A stretch of DNA of 19,281 nt, taken from contig CALFYC010000109.1 of assembly GCA_937952895.1 (NCBI GenBank), positions 1-19,281 of the forward strand, read 5' to 3'. The stretch's first letter is position 1; the number at the start of each line of letters is the position of its first letter. This document shows positions 1 through 7,283 of the stretch, one piece after another. The notes under the pieces are model-generated. The model did no database searches, was not told the DNA's origin, and worked only from the letters and a program-made list of their open reading frames with translations. Source of the stretch: an uncultured Neisseriaceae bacterium (GTDB lineage Bacteria > Pseudomonadota > Gammaproteobacteria > Burkholderiales > UBA11063). The position numbers were made by a program, and so were the translations under genes.

Positions 1-222
1 TCTCCCAAGAACAGTAATTTTGGCAGATATAATTATACTTTCGGGTTTATTAGGTAACTCAATTATCTCATTTTGGGGTAGTGGGATGGAGTTTACTCGC
101 CATTGTTTCATTTCTGCATCTGGGATAAATTTATGTTTATTAATAAATTCGTTTCTAATTTTAGGATTCTCATCCAGTAAACATGAGAAATCCTTGATTA
201 CTAAAGCATAGTTTATAATTGT
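1..222 (-). pseudogene. Partial unrecognised gene at left edge, probably frameshifted
   Basis: Read on the minus strand, positions 222 to 1 are open for 74 codons and run off the window. The translation looks like real soluble protein (for example LLDENPKIRNEFINKHKF and later PNKPESIIISAKITVLGR), unlike the plus-strand reading of the same bases. The frame is closed upstream by TAG at 225-223, and no ATG, GTG or TTG lies between that stop and the clearly protein-like part. A second minus-strand frame, from ATG codons between 344 and about 280, runs to a stop at 215-213 and ends LIKWVVSLMGDYNQLQYRQL. Joining the two by a one-base shift near 213-222 would give one continuous product. I therefore read it as a frameshifted or decayed gene, or a sequencing indel. 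The family was not recognised. Most of the gene lies outside the window. Confidence 0.4.
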
Positions 223-337
223 CTATATTGTAATTGATTATAATCTCCCATTAATGAAACCACCCATTTAATAAGCTGCATTCGCATAATCATATGGTTA
301 ATATGTGAATTTTTCCATACACACATTGCAAACATCA

Positions 338-367
338 TTGACATCTTTGTTTAAATTGTGGTATAAT
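338..367 (+). promoter_or_regulatory. Sigma70 promoter of the chitinase-like gene
   Basis: TTGACA at 338-343 and TATAAT at 362-367 both match the sigma70 consensus perfectly, with an 18-bp spacer. Transcription would start near 374, leaving a leader of about 75 nt before the ATG at 451. The leader holds two short complementary pieces (ATGGTT near 380 and AACCAT near 415) that could fold weakly. AGGAGAG at 439-445 is a strong ribosome binding site. Confidence 0.75.
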
Positions 368-450
368 GTAAAAAGTAAATGGTTCTATTACAAATAGTAA
401 TTAATAAAACATATAACCATGATTAATTAGACCTATTTAGGAGAGAATAA

Positions 451-2235
451 ATGTTACGAAGAACAAATTGGTTATTAAATATAATAGTACTTTTAATGTT
501 CGGAATTTTAGCTGCATGTAATGGCGGCGGCGGTGGTTCCAGTGGTTCTGCCTCACCAACTCCTTCGCCAGTATCGCCTTCATCTAAGGATATTACGGCT
601 TTTTCTATAAATAATGTGGCTGGTGTAATTAATGGAACAGCAATTACTGTTTCATTACCTCAAGGCACAGTAGGAACAAATTTTGTTGCAACTTTTACAA
701 CAACTGGAACAAAAGTTAGTGTAAACGGTGTTGATCAAGTAAGTGGTGTAACTTCAAATGATTTTAGCCAGCCAGTAACATATACAGTTACAGCAGAAGA
801 TAATTCTACGCAAAGCTATACAGTAACTGTGAGTATATCCCCAACTCCGGGTCCAACTCCTCCGGCACCAACAGCTGATTCGGTAGTTTCAGTTTATCTA
901 TTAATTGATAATCTAGCTACATTAGAAAGCTATGTTAGTGACCTTTCAAAAGTTGATAAAGTTAACTTTAATCGTGTTATCTTTTCATTTGTTAGACCGA
1001 CTATTCCTAATTATACAAGTGGTGATCTTAGTAATACAGGAATTTTAGGATATTTTGGAACAGGTGATGGCAATGGTGTTACGGCGTTTAATAGTTTAAA
1101 GTCAGCAATTAGTGCATCTCGTGCAAAAAATATTCAAACCTTTATTTCTGTAGGCGGATGGAACTATAGCTGTAATTATGATGTATATGGTGATAAATGT
1201 GGTCCTTCAACTGATACATATGATTGGTTTCCAGATCCAACAGATTCAACTCAAGCAACAACTGCAACACAATCATATAATAATATAATTAAATTAGCTA
1301 ATGATTTAGGTGTTGATGGAATTGATCTTGATTATGAAGAATTTTGGCATGCAGATAAGTATGCGGTTAAATGGAATGGTAACCCAAATGCTTATTCAGT
1401 TGCTAAATTAATAGAAGCTAACGGTGGACCTACATATGCAAATTTAACTAAATTTGGTGATGCAGATACACCGCCGACTCCAAATGTAGATACTGCAATG
1501 ATGCCTATGACAATTGATAAATTACATGCCATTATTTCTACACTTGAAGGTAATTCACAAGCAAGTCATTTAATGTTTGCAACAGCTGCTCCTCCGGTAG
1601 GTGCACGTCCAATTATGGGTTGGTTATGGGGTGATGGTGTTGAAAATATTGTTAATACACAAGGTGGAGTTTGGTACTTAGGTAATTTGAAAGGCTTATG
1701 GTATAATTTAACTATGATGGATAAAAGTGCTGTAGATCGCTTTGACTCTTTAGGGCTAATGACATATGATTTATGTGGTGATAATGCACAAACATGTGCT
1801 CCATATACTGGCGCCCAATTAGATTTACCTAGTCAGGTTACGGCTTATGTTAATGATTATTCAAATTGGCTCAAAAGCACACAAGTTAAGGATGCTCACT
1901 TTGAATATCCTAACACTTGGAGTGCTAATTTTTTCCCAGCTACATTTAATATAAATCCTAAAATCCAATTTGGATTTGAAGTTAATCAACCAGCTTATCC
2001 AAAGAATGTTTCTGGGCAATTACAGTTAACTAAGTCATTAGTTACTACCATTTTAACTCAACAAGCAACTAAAACAAATGGTGTTATTATTTGGCAAATG
2101 TATTCTGCTCCTAATGATCAAGTTACAGGACATGCAACATCTAACGATACACTTAATCAGAGTTGCAATACTTTCTTAAAATCAGATAGTCGTTATGATT
2201 GTAATTCAACTTTCCCGGCTTCAGCTGGTCAATAA
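451..2235 (+). CDS. GH18 chitinase-like lipoprotein with N-terminal DUF5018-like domain
   Basis: A 594-residue exported glycoside hydrolase family 18 protein, expected to cleave beta-1,4-linked N-acetylglucosamine polymers. Residues 1-22 are a lipoprotein signal with lipobox LAAC, so Cys23 would be acylated; Asn24 at +2 favours outer-membrane sorting. A Gly/Ser/Pro-rich tether (24-45) leads to a beta-sandwich-like domain at about 46-129 resembling DUF5018. A second Pro-rich linker (130-141) precedes the GH18 barrel (about 145-590). Both barrel hallmarks are intact: SVGG at 233-236 and DGIDLDYE at 289-296, giving Glu296 as catalytic acid. Several Cys residues late in the barrel may form disulfides. 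The start follows AGGAGAG by 5 nt. It has its own promoter and terminator, so it is probably monocistronic. Actual substrate (chitin, endo-N-acetylglucosaminidase target or other) cannot be told from sequence. Confidence 0.9.
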   Translation: MLRRTNWLLNIIVLLMFGILAACNGGGGGSSGSASPTPSPVSPSSKDITAFSINNVAGVINGTAITVSLPQGTVGTNFVATFTTTGTKVSVNGVDQVSGVTSNDFSQPVTYTVTAEDNSTQSYTVTVSISPTPGPTPPAPTADSVVSVYLLIDNLATLESYVSDLSKVDKVNFNRVIFSFVRPTIPNYTSGDLSNTGILGYFGTGDGNGVTAFNSLKSAISASRAKNIQTFISVGGWNYSCNYDVYGDKCGPSTDTYDWFPDPTDSTQATTATQSYNNIIKLANDLGVDGIDLDYEEFWHADKYAVKWNGNPNAYSVAKLIEANGGPTYANLTKFGDADTPPTPNVDTAMMPMTIDKLHAIISTLEGNSQASHLMFATAAPPVGARPIMGWLWGDGVENIVNTQGGVWYLGNLKGLWYNLTMMDKSAVDRFDSLGLMTYDLCGDNAQTCAPYTGAQLDLPSQVTAYVNDYSNWLKSTQVKDAHFEYPNTWSANFFPATFNINPKIQFGFEVNQPAYPKNVSGQLQLTKSLVTTILTQQATKTNGVIIWQMYSAPNDQVTGHATSNDTLNQSCNTFLKSDSRYDCNSTFPASAGQ

Positions 2236-2260
2236 AAATATATTTTAAATATAACAGTCT

Positions 2261-2291
2261 GGGCACCTATATGGTGCCTATTTTATTTTAC
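2261..2291 (+). terminator. Rho-independent terminator after the chitinase-like gene
   Basis: GGCACC (2262-2267), a 5-nt loop and GGTGCC (2273-2278) form a perfect 6-bp GC-rich stem, extended by a G-T pair. It is followed at once by a T-rich tract (TATTTTATTTTA). It lies 26 bp after the stop codon. Confidence 0.85.
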
Positions 2292-2337
2292 TGTTAATTT
2301 TTTATCATGTAGAAATTTAATATGATAATATCCAAAA

Positions 2338-2365
2338 TCAACATTTATTTAACTAATCTTATAAT
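2338..2365 (+). promoter_or_regulatory. Candidate sigma70 promoter for the acetolactate decarboxylase gene
   Basis: TATAAT at 2360-2365 is a perfect -10; TCAACA at 2338-2343 (4 of 6) is a tolerable -35 at 16 bp. Placement just after the upstream terminator and about 25 bp before the preferred ATG at 2392 makes it plausible. Confidence 0.4.
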
Positions 2366-2391
2366 TGATATAAATTTTGGAGCAGTTATTT

Positions 2392-3192
2392 ATGCATCGA
2401 AAATCATTCGTAATTAAATTCTTTATATTTATTGGCTTTATGCTAAATTTTGCATTTACGGAATCAAACTCTAATATCTTATATCAATATGGCCTACTTG
2501 ATGATGTACTACATGGTCAATATACAGCAATAACCACTGTGGGGAATATTGCGAAACATGCTGATTTTGGCCTTGGTGCTGGTGTTGGACTTGGAGAGTT
2601 AATTATTATTGATGGTGATTTTTATTTAGCTGATCCACATGGTAAATTAGAAAAATTAAGTAATAATCGTCCGATTTCTTTTGCTAGTGCAAGTAAATTT
2701 GCTGCAAATAATAAAATAAATTTTACTATTAATAATATAAAAAATTTTAGACAATTTGATGAAATAATTGAAAGCAAAATTCCCAATAAAAATTTAGTTT
2801 ATGCAATTAAAGTTACTGGATATTTTGATGTAATCCACGCTAGAAGCGAAGATATTGATCATGTTCCATATACTCCAATTGTTTCTTGGATGAAACTTCA
2901 CCAACATGAGTTTAGTTGTAATAATCAGGATGCAACTTTAGTGATTTTTAAGGCTCCGAATAATATATCTGATGTAGCAATTGCTTATCATGTACATTTT
3001 GTTAACAAAGCTCGAACACTTGGAGGGCATGTTTTTGATTTTACTTCAGCTAAGTCATTAAAAGTAGAAATGATTCCATTAGATCAAGTACATCTAATTT
3101 TACGTGAAAATTATACTGCAGTTATTCCTCCCAAAGATGGGTTACAGAAAGATGATTTTTTAAAAGTTGTTGAATCAAATAGTAGTCAATAA
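2392..3192 (+). CDS. budA: Alpha-acetolactate decarboxylase with an export signal
   Basis: Acetolactate decarboxylase converts 2-acetolactate to acetoin and CO2 in the butanediol/acetoin branch. The whole family pattern is present: YQYGLLDDVLHGQY near the N-terminus, HADFGLG and GELIIIDG (Glu69), KNLVYAIKVTGYF, and the zinc-binding core AYHVHF...GGHVFDF with His200, His202 and His213 in this numbering. ATG 2392 is chosen because GGAG at 2379-2382 sits 9 nt upstream; an in-frame TTG at 2377 would overlap that site. Residues 1-25 (HRKSFVIK then a Phe/Ile-rich core) look like a Sec signal peptide or N-terminal membrane anchor, which puts the enzyme outside the cytoplasm. Many ALDCs are cytoplasmic, although secreted ones are known in Gram-positives. 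The downstream VUT gene starts 30 bp later and is probably cotranscribed. Confidence 0.9.
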   Translation: MHRKSFVIKFFIFIGFMLNFAFTESNSNILYQYGLLDDVLHGQYTAITTVGNIAKHADFGLGAGVGLGELIIIDGDFYLADPHGKLEKLSNNRPISFASASKFAANNKINFTINNIKNFRQFDEIIESKIPNKNLVYAIKVTGYFDVIHARSEDIDHVPYTPIVSWMKLHQHEFSCNNQDATLVIFKAPNNISDVAIAYHVHFVNKARTLGGHVFDFTSAKSLKVEMIPLDQVHLILRENYTAVIPPKDGLQKDDFLKVVESNSSQ

Positions 3193-3222
3193 TTAATAAG
3201 TTATTAAATTTGAGGGTTTATT

Positions 3223-3774
3223 ATGATAAGAAAAATTATGGTTGTAATCTTTTTTTGTTTATTTTTATCCATGATTCCTATTGCTAATTATTTTTTACTC
3301 CATTTTGGAACTATTTGCCAAATACATGAGCCATGTATTATTCCAGTATGGTTTCACCCTCTTGTTTATGCACCATCTGGTGTAATGTTTGCAGGGCTTT
3401 CTTTTGTGCTAAGAGATATTCTACAGCGTTTGTCAAATGTATACATTTCATTAATTGCTGTTATTTGTGGGACGTTTTTAAGTTATCTTTATGTTGACCC
3501 TGTATTAGCTGTTGCTGGATGTGGTGCTTACTTTTTATCCGAAATAAGTGATACGGTTCTTTATACTATGATACAAAAGTACAATTTAATTTTAGCAATA
3601 ATAATTTCATCAGCTAGCGGACTTATTATAGATTCTTTGGTATTTCTTCATATAGCATTTCATAGTTATAAATATTTACTTGGACAAATTATTGGTAAAT
3701 CATTATTGGTTATGATTTGTATTCCATTTATTATGCTAAACCGTAATTTACTAAGTAAATCAAGATTAAATTGA
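3223..3774 (+). CDS. VUT-family membrane protein (putative vitamin or queuosine-precursor uptake transporter)
   Basis: A 183-residue polytopic inner-membrane protein with about six hydrophobic segments. The family signature is at 50-69, with APSGVMFAGLSFVLRDILQR, followed by a LSEISD segment near 105 and a GLIIDSLVFL segment near 133-142. These match the VUT (PF02592, YhhQ-like) family, whose characterised members import preQ0/preQ1 for queuosine synthesis; others are only presumed vitamin transporters. It is at the short end of the family and resembles the compact form seen in some bacteria and phages. GAGG at 3212-3215 is the ribosome binding site. It is probably cotranscribed with the acetolactate decarboxylase gene. 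No preQ1 riboswitch was seen upstream, so the substrate is open. Confidence 0.75.
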   Translation: MIRKIMVVIFFCLFLSMIPIANYFLLHFGTICQIHEPCIIPVWFHPLVYAPSGVMFAGLSFVLRDILQRLSNVYISLIAVICGTFLSYLYVDPVLAVAGCGAYFLSEISDTVLYTMIQKYNLILAIIISSASGLIIDSLVFLHIAFHSYKYLLGQIIGKSLLVMICIPFIMLNRNLLSKSRLN

Positions 3775-3778
3775 TTTT

Positions 3779-3791
3779 AATAGCTGCTATT
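3779..3791. terminator. Possible bidirectional terminator between convergent genes
   Basis: AATAG, a CTG loop and CTATT form a small inverted repeat in the 12-bp gap between the two convergent stop codons. It is flanked by T-rich sequence on the right and TTTT/AAAA on the left. The stem is only 5 bp and AT-rich, so termination here is uncertain. Confidence 0.25.
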
Positions 3792-5271
3792 TATTATTTA
3801 TACTTTCAATATTATTTAACTCATAAACGTTATAAATAGCAGTGCGTTCTAGCCAATTATTAAAATCTAATTTTTTAATCCAGGATGGGCATAATGAATA
3901 TACTGGATTACTATATTTTGGGAGTAATTCCTCCGATTGTTGGCAGGTTAGTGCTACTAGGCAATTCATGTTTTTTGAACATTGAATTTGCTTAAGAGTG
4001 GTAATTGGGATTGTTTGCATATTTACGCGTTTATAAAAATCTAGTTCGTTTCCACCTTCAGTAATATAATAAAAAGTAGTAGGTTCTGTATACTTATTAT
4101 ACATGGCTTTACATAAAGAAATTTGAATTGCTGAGGGCAATAATGCAACAGGTATAATTAAAAAACAATTCATATACCAAGCAAATTTTATGGTTTTAGG
4201 TAATTTTAGTTCAATTGCAAAATTCTTTTTTTCTTTTAAGATTTCAAAAGCATACATGATTAAAAGTGGCATAAAATTTAAAAGTGGAACTAAAAATCTA
4301 AACTCTTTATGCCCAACTAATTCATGTGAGAAGATAAAGGGGATGATGGTCCAAATGAAAATGTTTTTAGGCCGATAGATAACTAGTATAACTAATGAGC
4401 CGATATACATAGGGCCAAATGGTAAGAAGCCAATAGTATATAGATAAAAATACCAAGGGTCATTACCAAAATTACTTGCTTGACCAAGTAGTATATTTTG
4501 AGTGAAATAATTCCAAGGAGTAATAGTAAATGTTTCATAAAAATGATAATCAATTAAACAGTTACTGATTAATATGGTTATTAAAATAGTTATTCCAAGA
4601 ATTAAGAGGATTTTAAAACTCGATTTATTGATAAATGTTAACCAAAGCATTAAACCAAAAATTAAAAATCCAGTTTGAAAGCGACAAGTAAATGCCAAAC
4701 CAAGCATAATTCCAGCCAAAATATTCTTAGATGTTAATCTAGTAGATAAATTAGTATAACAAAATGATATTCCAAGTAAAAAGAATTTAGCAGAGAGGTT
4801 TTCAGGTGAAAAGCGAATATTATTATAAACTGTAAGCCACGTAAACAAAGATAATAGAATAAACCATTTTTGATAACGATTATCTTTAATTGTATGAATA
4901 AATGTATTAATAAAAACTAAAATAGAAAATAAAGAAAATATGCCGGCTAATAATCGGGTAATAAAAGTTATAAAAAATGGATTAGCTAAATTAAATAAAC
5001 TAAAGAATTTGTAAATTATGATTACAATTTCTGGTAAAAATGCGGATCGCATTTGATGAAAGTATTCCCAAGTTAAATGTTCTTTTAGACCAAAGCCAAT
5101 TTTATAGGCAGCGAATTGAAGAATTTGATAATATTCATCAGGGTGATTATGACCAACGGAGAATATAGAAGTAATTAGATAAATAATAGCTGCAATAACA
5201 ATATATTGTTTAATATGTGCTAAATAATTAAAATTTTGGCTATTTTGGTTATATGAATTAACATTTTGCAT
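3787..5271 (-). CDS. GT22-family (Alg9/PIG-B-like) polytopic glycosyltransferase
   Basis: A 494-residue integral membrane protein with about ten hydrophobic segments and the landmarks of GT22/GT-C mannosyltransferases. These are HPDEYYQ at 43-49 (the luminal/periplasmic acidic motif), LTWEYFHQMRS at 67-77, a DYHFYETFTITPWNYF segment at 241-256, and HKEFRFLVPL at 321-330. Family members use a lipid-linked sugar donor, usually dolichol- or polyprenyl-phosphate mannose, and transfer it on the outer face of the membrane. In bacteria they decorate glycolipids, polysaccharides or proteins. The acceptor here is unknown and no polysaccharide locus adjoins it. The final 100 residues are a non-membrane tail rich in Cys. 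The start ATG has a modest AGGTAA site upstream. Confidence 0.8.
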   Translation of the reverse strand: MQNVNSYNQNSQNFNYLAHIKQYIVIAAIIYLITSIFSVGHNHPDEYYQILQFAAYKIGFGLKEHLTWEYFHQMRSAFLPEIVIIIYKFFSLFNLANPFFITFITRLLAGIFSLFSILVFINTFIHTIKDNRYQKWFILLSLFTWLTVYNNIRFSPENLSAKFFLLGISFCYTNLSTRLTSKNILAGIMLGLAFTCRFQTGFLIFGLMLWLTFINKSSFKILLILGITILITILISNCLIDYHFYETFTITPWNYFTQNILLGQASNFGNDPWYFYLYTIGFLPFGPMYIGSLVILVIYRPKNIFIWTIIPFIFSHELVGHKEFRFLVPLLNFMPLLIMYAFEILKEKKNFAIELKLPKTIKFAWYMNCFLIIPVALLPSAIQISLCKAMYNKYTEPTTFYYITEGGNELDFYKRVNMQTIPITTLKQIQCSKNMNCLVALTCQQSEELLPKYSNPVYSLCPSWIKKLDFNNWLERTAIYNVYELNNIESINNK

Positions 5272-5333
5272 TAATGTTACCTATAGAAATTTTATGAACT
5301 TAAAGAATACCTCATATTTAGGAGCGTTATTTT

Positions 5334-5378
5334 ACTATATCCAGATACACTAAGATGTTTATTTATAGGAATATAAAC
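5334..5378 (-). promoter_or_regulatory. Candidate promoter of the GT22-type gene, with an inverted repeat
   Basis: On the minus strand TAAACA (5361-5356), a 16-bp spacer and TATAGT (5339-5334) form a possible sigma70 promoter about 60 bp before the start codon. GTTTAT at 5357-5362 and ATAAAC at 5373-5378 form an inverted repeat overlapping the -35, which could be an operator. Confidence 0.3.
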
Positions 5379-5470
5379 ACCTACATTAAAGTTTGAAGAG
5401 GAACAGGTAATAGAATAATTCTCTGGTATGAAAAATATAAATGGTAAAATTCCACGTTAAATTATCAGAA

Positions 5471-5499
5471 TTTATAATTTGAGCCTGATTTAATATGAT
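5471..5499 (+). promoter_or_regulatory. Candidate promoter of the HSL-like hydrolase gene
   Basis: TTTATA at 5471-5476 and TATGAT at 5494-5499 are separated by 17 bp and lie about 40 bp before the hydrolase ATG. The match is partial and the surroundings are AT-rich, so it is only a candidate. Confidence 0.3.
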
Positions 5500-5539
5500 A
5501 ATCAAAGTTTTGAATTTGGCATTTAGGGAATAATCCAAT

Positions 5540-6523
5540 ATGGCATTAGGACAAAATACACAAAAATTTTTCCGCAATTTTTTAAAACAACAAGAAAATT
5601 CACCTAGTTTAGCAAAACCATTAGAAATAAATGAATTTAGGAACTCTTGTTATCAGGTTTTTGCCAATTATTCGCAAGGGTTACCAAAGAATATAAAAAA
5701 AGAAGATTTTATTAAAATAACTTTACCAATTAATACTATTTGTCCTGCAAATATTTTTATTTATAAACCTAAAAATATAAGAATACCAAATGCTGCAATT
5801 ATTTTTTTTCAAGGTGGTGGATTTGTCCTTAATTTAATTGAAGCTAATTTTGCACATTGTGCCAAAATTGCCGAGGAATCAGGGTGTCAGATAATTATTA
5901 TAGATTATCCGTTAGCACCAGAATACTCAGCACAACAAATTTTTGATTTTTGTAATACTGTAACTAAATATATTTATATTAATAGTGAAATGTTTGCTAT
6001 TAATAAAAATCAATTTATTATTGCTGGATTAAGTGCAGGTGGCAATATTGCGGCCAATATAATTAATGAATCATTAATTAATAAAGATATGCAATTTGCG
6101 CAACAAATATTGATTAGTCCTTGGGTTGATATTTCCCTTTCTATCTATAAAAGTTCTCCATATGCAGATTTTCAGCAAGCTGATGTTATGTTAGATATAA
6201 GTGGAATGGAATACCTACAAAGAAACTATCTTAAACGAGGAGAAGATCCTAAATCACCTATAATTTCTCCGTATTATACAATGAATGATAGCCTAAAAGA
6301 TATGCCCCCAACTGTGATTGTTGTTGCTGAATATGATGCATTACGAGGAGATTCGGAGGCTTACTATGAAAAATTAACTCTTTTAAATATTAATGTAAAA
6401 AGAATTGTCTGTGAAGGTCAAACTCATAATTATGCAATTTGTCGAAAAATTTTAAATGATGGAATTGACCCGGCAGATATTGTAGCTGCAAATATAATTT
6501 CTTCTAACATCTTTGATTGTTAA
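5540..6523 (+). CDS. Alpha/beta hydrolase of the hormone-sensitive-lipase-like esterase family
   Basis: A 327-residue alpha/beta hydrolase fold protein (alpha/beta hydrolase_3 type, PF07859), expected to hydrolyse small acyl esters in the cytoplasm. The triad is readable: Ser165 in GLSAGG (family usually GDSAGG), Asp266 in VVAEYDALRGD and His296 in GQTHNY. DYPLAPEY at 122-129 is also typical. The oxyanion-hole motif, normally HGGG, is QGGG at 91-94, a substitution that may alter activity. There is no signal peptide. AGGGAA at 5525-5530 is a reasonable ribosome binding site. It is divergent from the GT22-type gene and convergent with the thiamine transporter gene; neither neighbour suggests a substrate. 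Confidence 0.85.
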   Translation: MALGQNTQKFFRNFLKQQENSPSLAKPLEINEFRNSCYQVFANYSQGLPKNIKKEDFIKITLPINTICPANIFIYKPKNIRIPNAAIIFFQGGGFVLNLIEANFAHCAKIAEESGCQIIIIDYPLAPEYSAQQIFDFCNTVTKYIYINSEMFAINKNQFIIAGLSAGGNIAANIINESLINKDMQFAQQILISPWVDISLSIYKSSPYADFQQADVMLDISGMEYLQRNYLKRGEDPKSPIISPYYTMNDSLKDMPPTVIVVAEYDALRGDSEAYYEKLTLLNINVKRIVCEGQTHNYAICRKILNDGIDPADIVAANIISSNIFDC

Positions 6524-6576
6524 TAATCTAACAGTAAAATGGCTAATAATAATTTATTATAATATAACTATAAATC

Positions 6577-7143
6577 TCATTTGGCTTGATGCTTATAATC
6601 ATAAACCCACTTAATCCCGCCAATTAAATCAAGTATTCCAAAGATTAAATAAGTAAGTGCAGTAAAATATAAGTGATGATTTAAATAAAGTGGAACTGAA
6701 ATTAGAACACTTGCTACAAAAACAAACCAACTTTCAATCTGTTTAAATGCTGCCATATAGGTTGCAATTAAACACATAACTGTTAAAATAGTATCACTAA
6801 TATTACTATCATCACCCATATATTTTAAAAAGAAATATATAATGAAGCTACCTATCACTGCTGTAAGGCTATATATTAGCCACTGCTTTAATGTGGTATG
6901 ACAAATTTTTACTTGATTTTGCTGTTTTTTATCTGTGATTGACCACTTATACCAACCAAAAATCGAGGTTAGAATATAAATAAGTTGTAGTAACATGCTG
7001 CCATATAGATGATCAGTATTAAATTCATATGCTGCGAAAATTGAGGCAACAATATAAGTTAGCCAAAAGATTGATTTTTGAAACATTTCAAGAAAAATGC
7101 CAATGATTGAAATTACAAAAACTAAAATATCAATAGTGCTCAT
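6577..7143 (-). CDS. pnuT: PnuC-family transporter, thiamine-type (PnuT)
   Basis: A 188-residue membrane protein with about seven hydrophobic segments and PnuC-family features, including FGWYKW near residue 62-67 and the C-terminal QIESWFVFVASVLISVPLYL region followed by ILDLIGGIKW. Classic PnuC imports nicotinamide riboside by facilitated diffusion coupled to phosphorylation inside the cell. Here a complete TPP riboswitch lies directly upstream, which by established comparative genomics marks the PnuT branch, importing thiamine. No thiamine pyrophosphokinase gene is nearby. AGGA (minus strand, 7155-7152) lies 8 nt before the ATG. It sits alone on its transcript, convergent with the HSL-like hydrolase. 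Fold assignment is firm; the substrate is inferred from the riboswitch. Confidence 0.85.
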   Translation of the reverse strand: MSTIDILVFVISIIGIFLEMFQKSIFWLTYIVASIFAAYEFNTDHLYGSMLLQLIYILTSIFGWYKWSITDKKQQNQVKICHTTLKQWLIYSLTAVIGSFIIYFFLKYMGDDSNISDTILTVMCLIATYMAAFKQIESWFVFVASVLISVPLYLNHHLYFTALTYLIFGILDLIGGIKWVYDYKHQAK

Positions 7144-7187
7144 TTTATTATTCCTAACAAAATAAGCGTAAGATGACGGTATTAAAA

Positions 7188-7283
7188 TTAACTTGTCTTC
7201 CTACGCTGGTATTATCCAGAATCAGGTTTTAAGGGTTGAAGACTGGATCTTCTCTCAGCAAATTTTGCACCCCTGCCAATTAA
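7188..7283 (-). promoter_or_regulatory. TPP riboswitch (THI element)
   Basis: The minus strand carries the full conserved core in order: GGGGTGC (7273-7267), GCTGAGA (7259-7253), a P3 hairpin AAGA/TCTT, ACCC, CCTGAT (7226-7221) and TAATACCAGCGTAG (7214-7201). P1 can form between TTAATTGGC (7283-7275) and GACAAGTTAA (7197-7188) with one bulge. It lies 45 bp before the pnuT start. Binding of thiamine pyrophosphate is expected to switch the transporter off. TCTTACGC (7173-7166) can pair with GCGTA..AAGA inside the aptamer or, via TCTTA, with the TAGGA ribosome binding site (7156-7152), so translational control is likely. Confidence 0.95.

Noticed and set aside
20..211. Plus-strand 63-codon reading frame at the left edge
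   Set aside because: The minus-strand reading of the same bases has far more protein-like composition; the plus frame has no ribosome binding site or recognisable motif.
2302..2326. Hairpin-like TATCAT ... ATGATA pair after the chitinase terminator
   Set aside because: Only 6 AT-rich pairs with a long loop; expected by chance at this base composition.
5386..5577. Minus-strand 63-codon reading frame overlapping the hydrolase start
   Set aside because: It overlaps the true hydrolase start and its candidate promoter, has no motif, and is biased to residues expected from AT-rich noncoding DNA.
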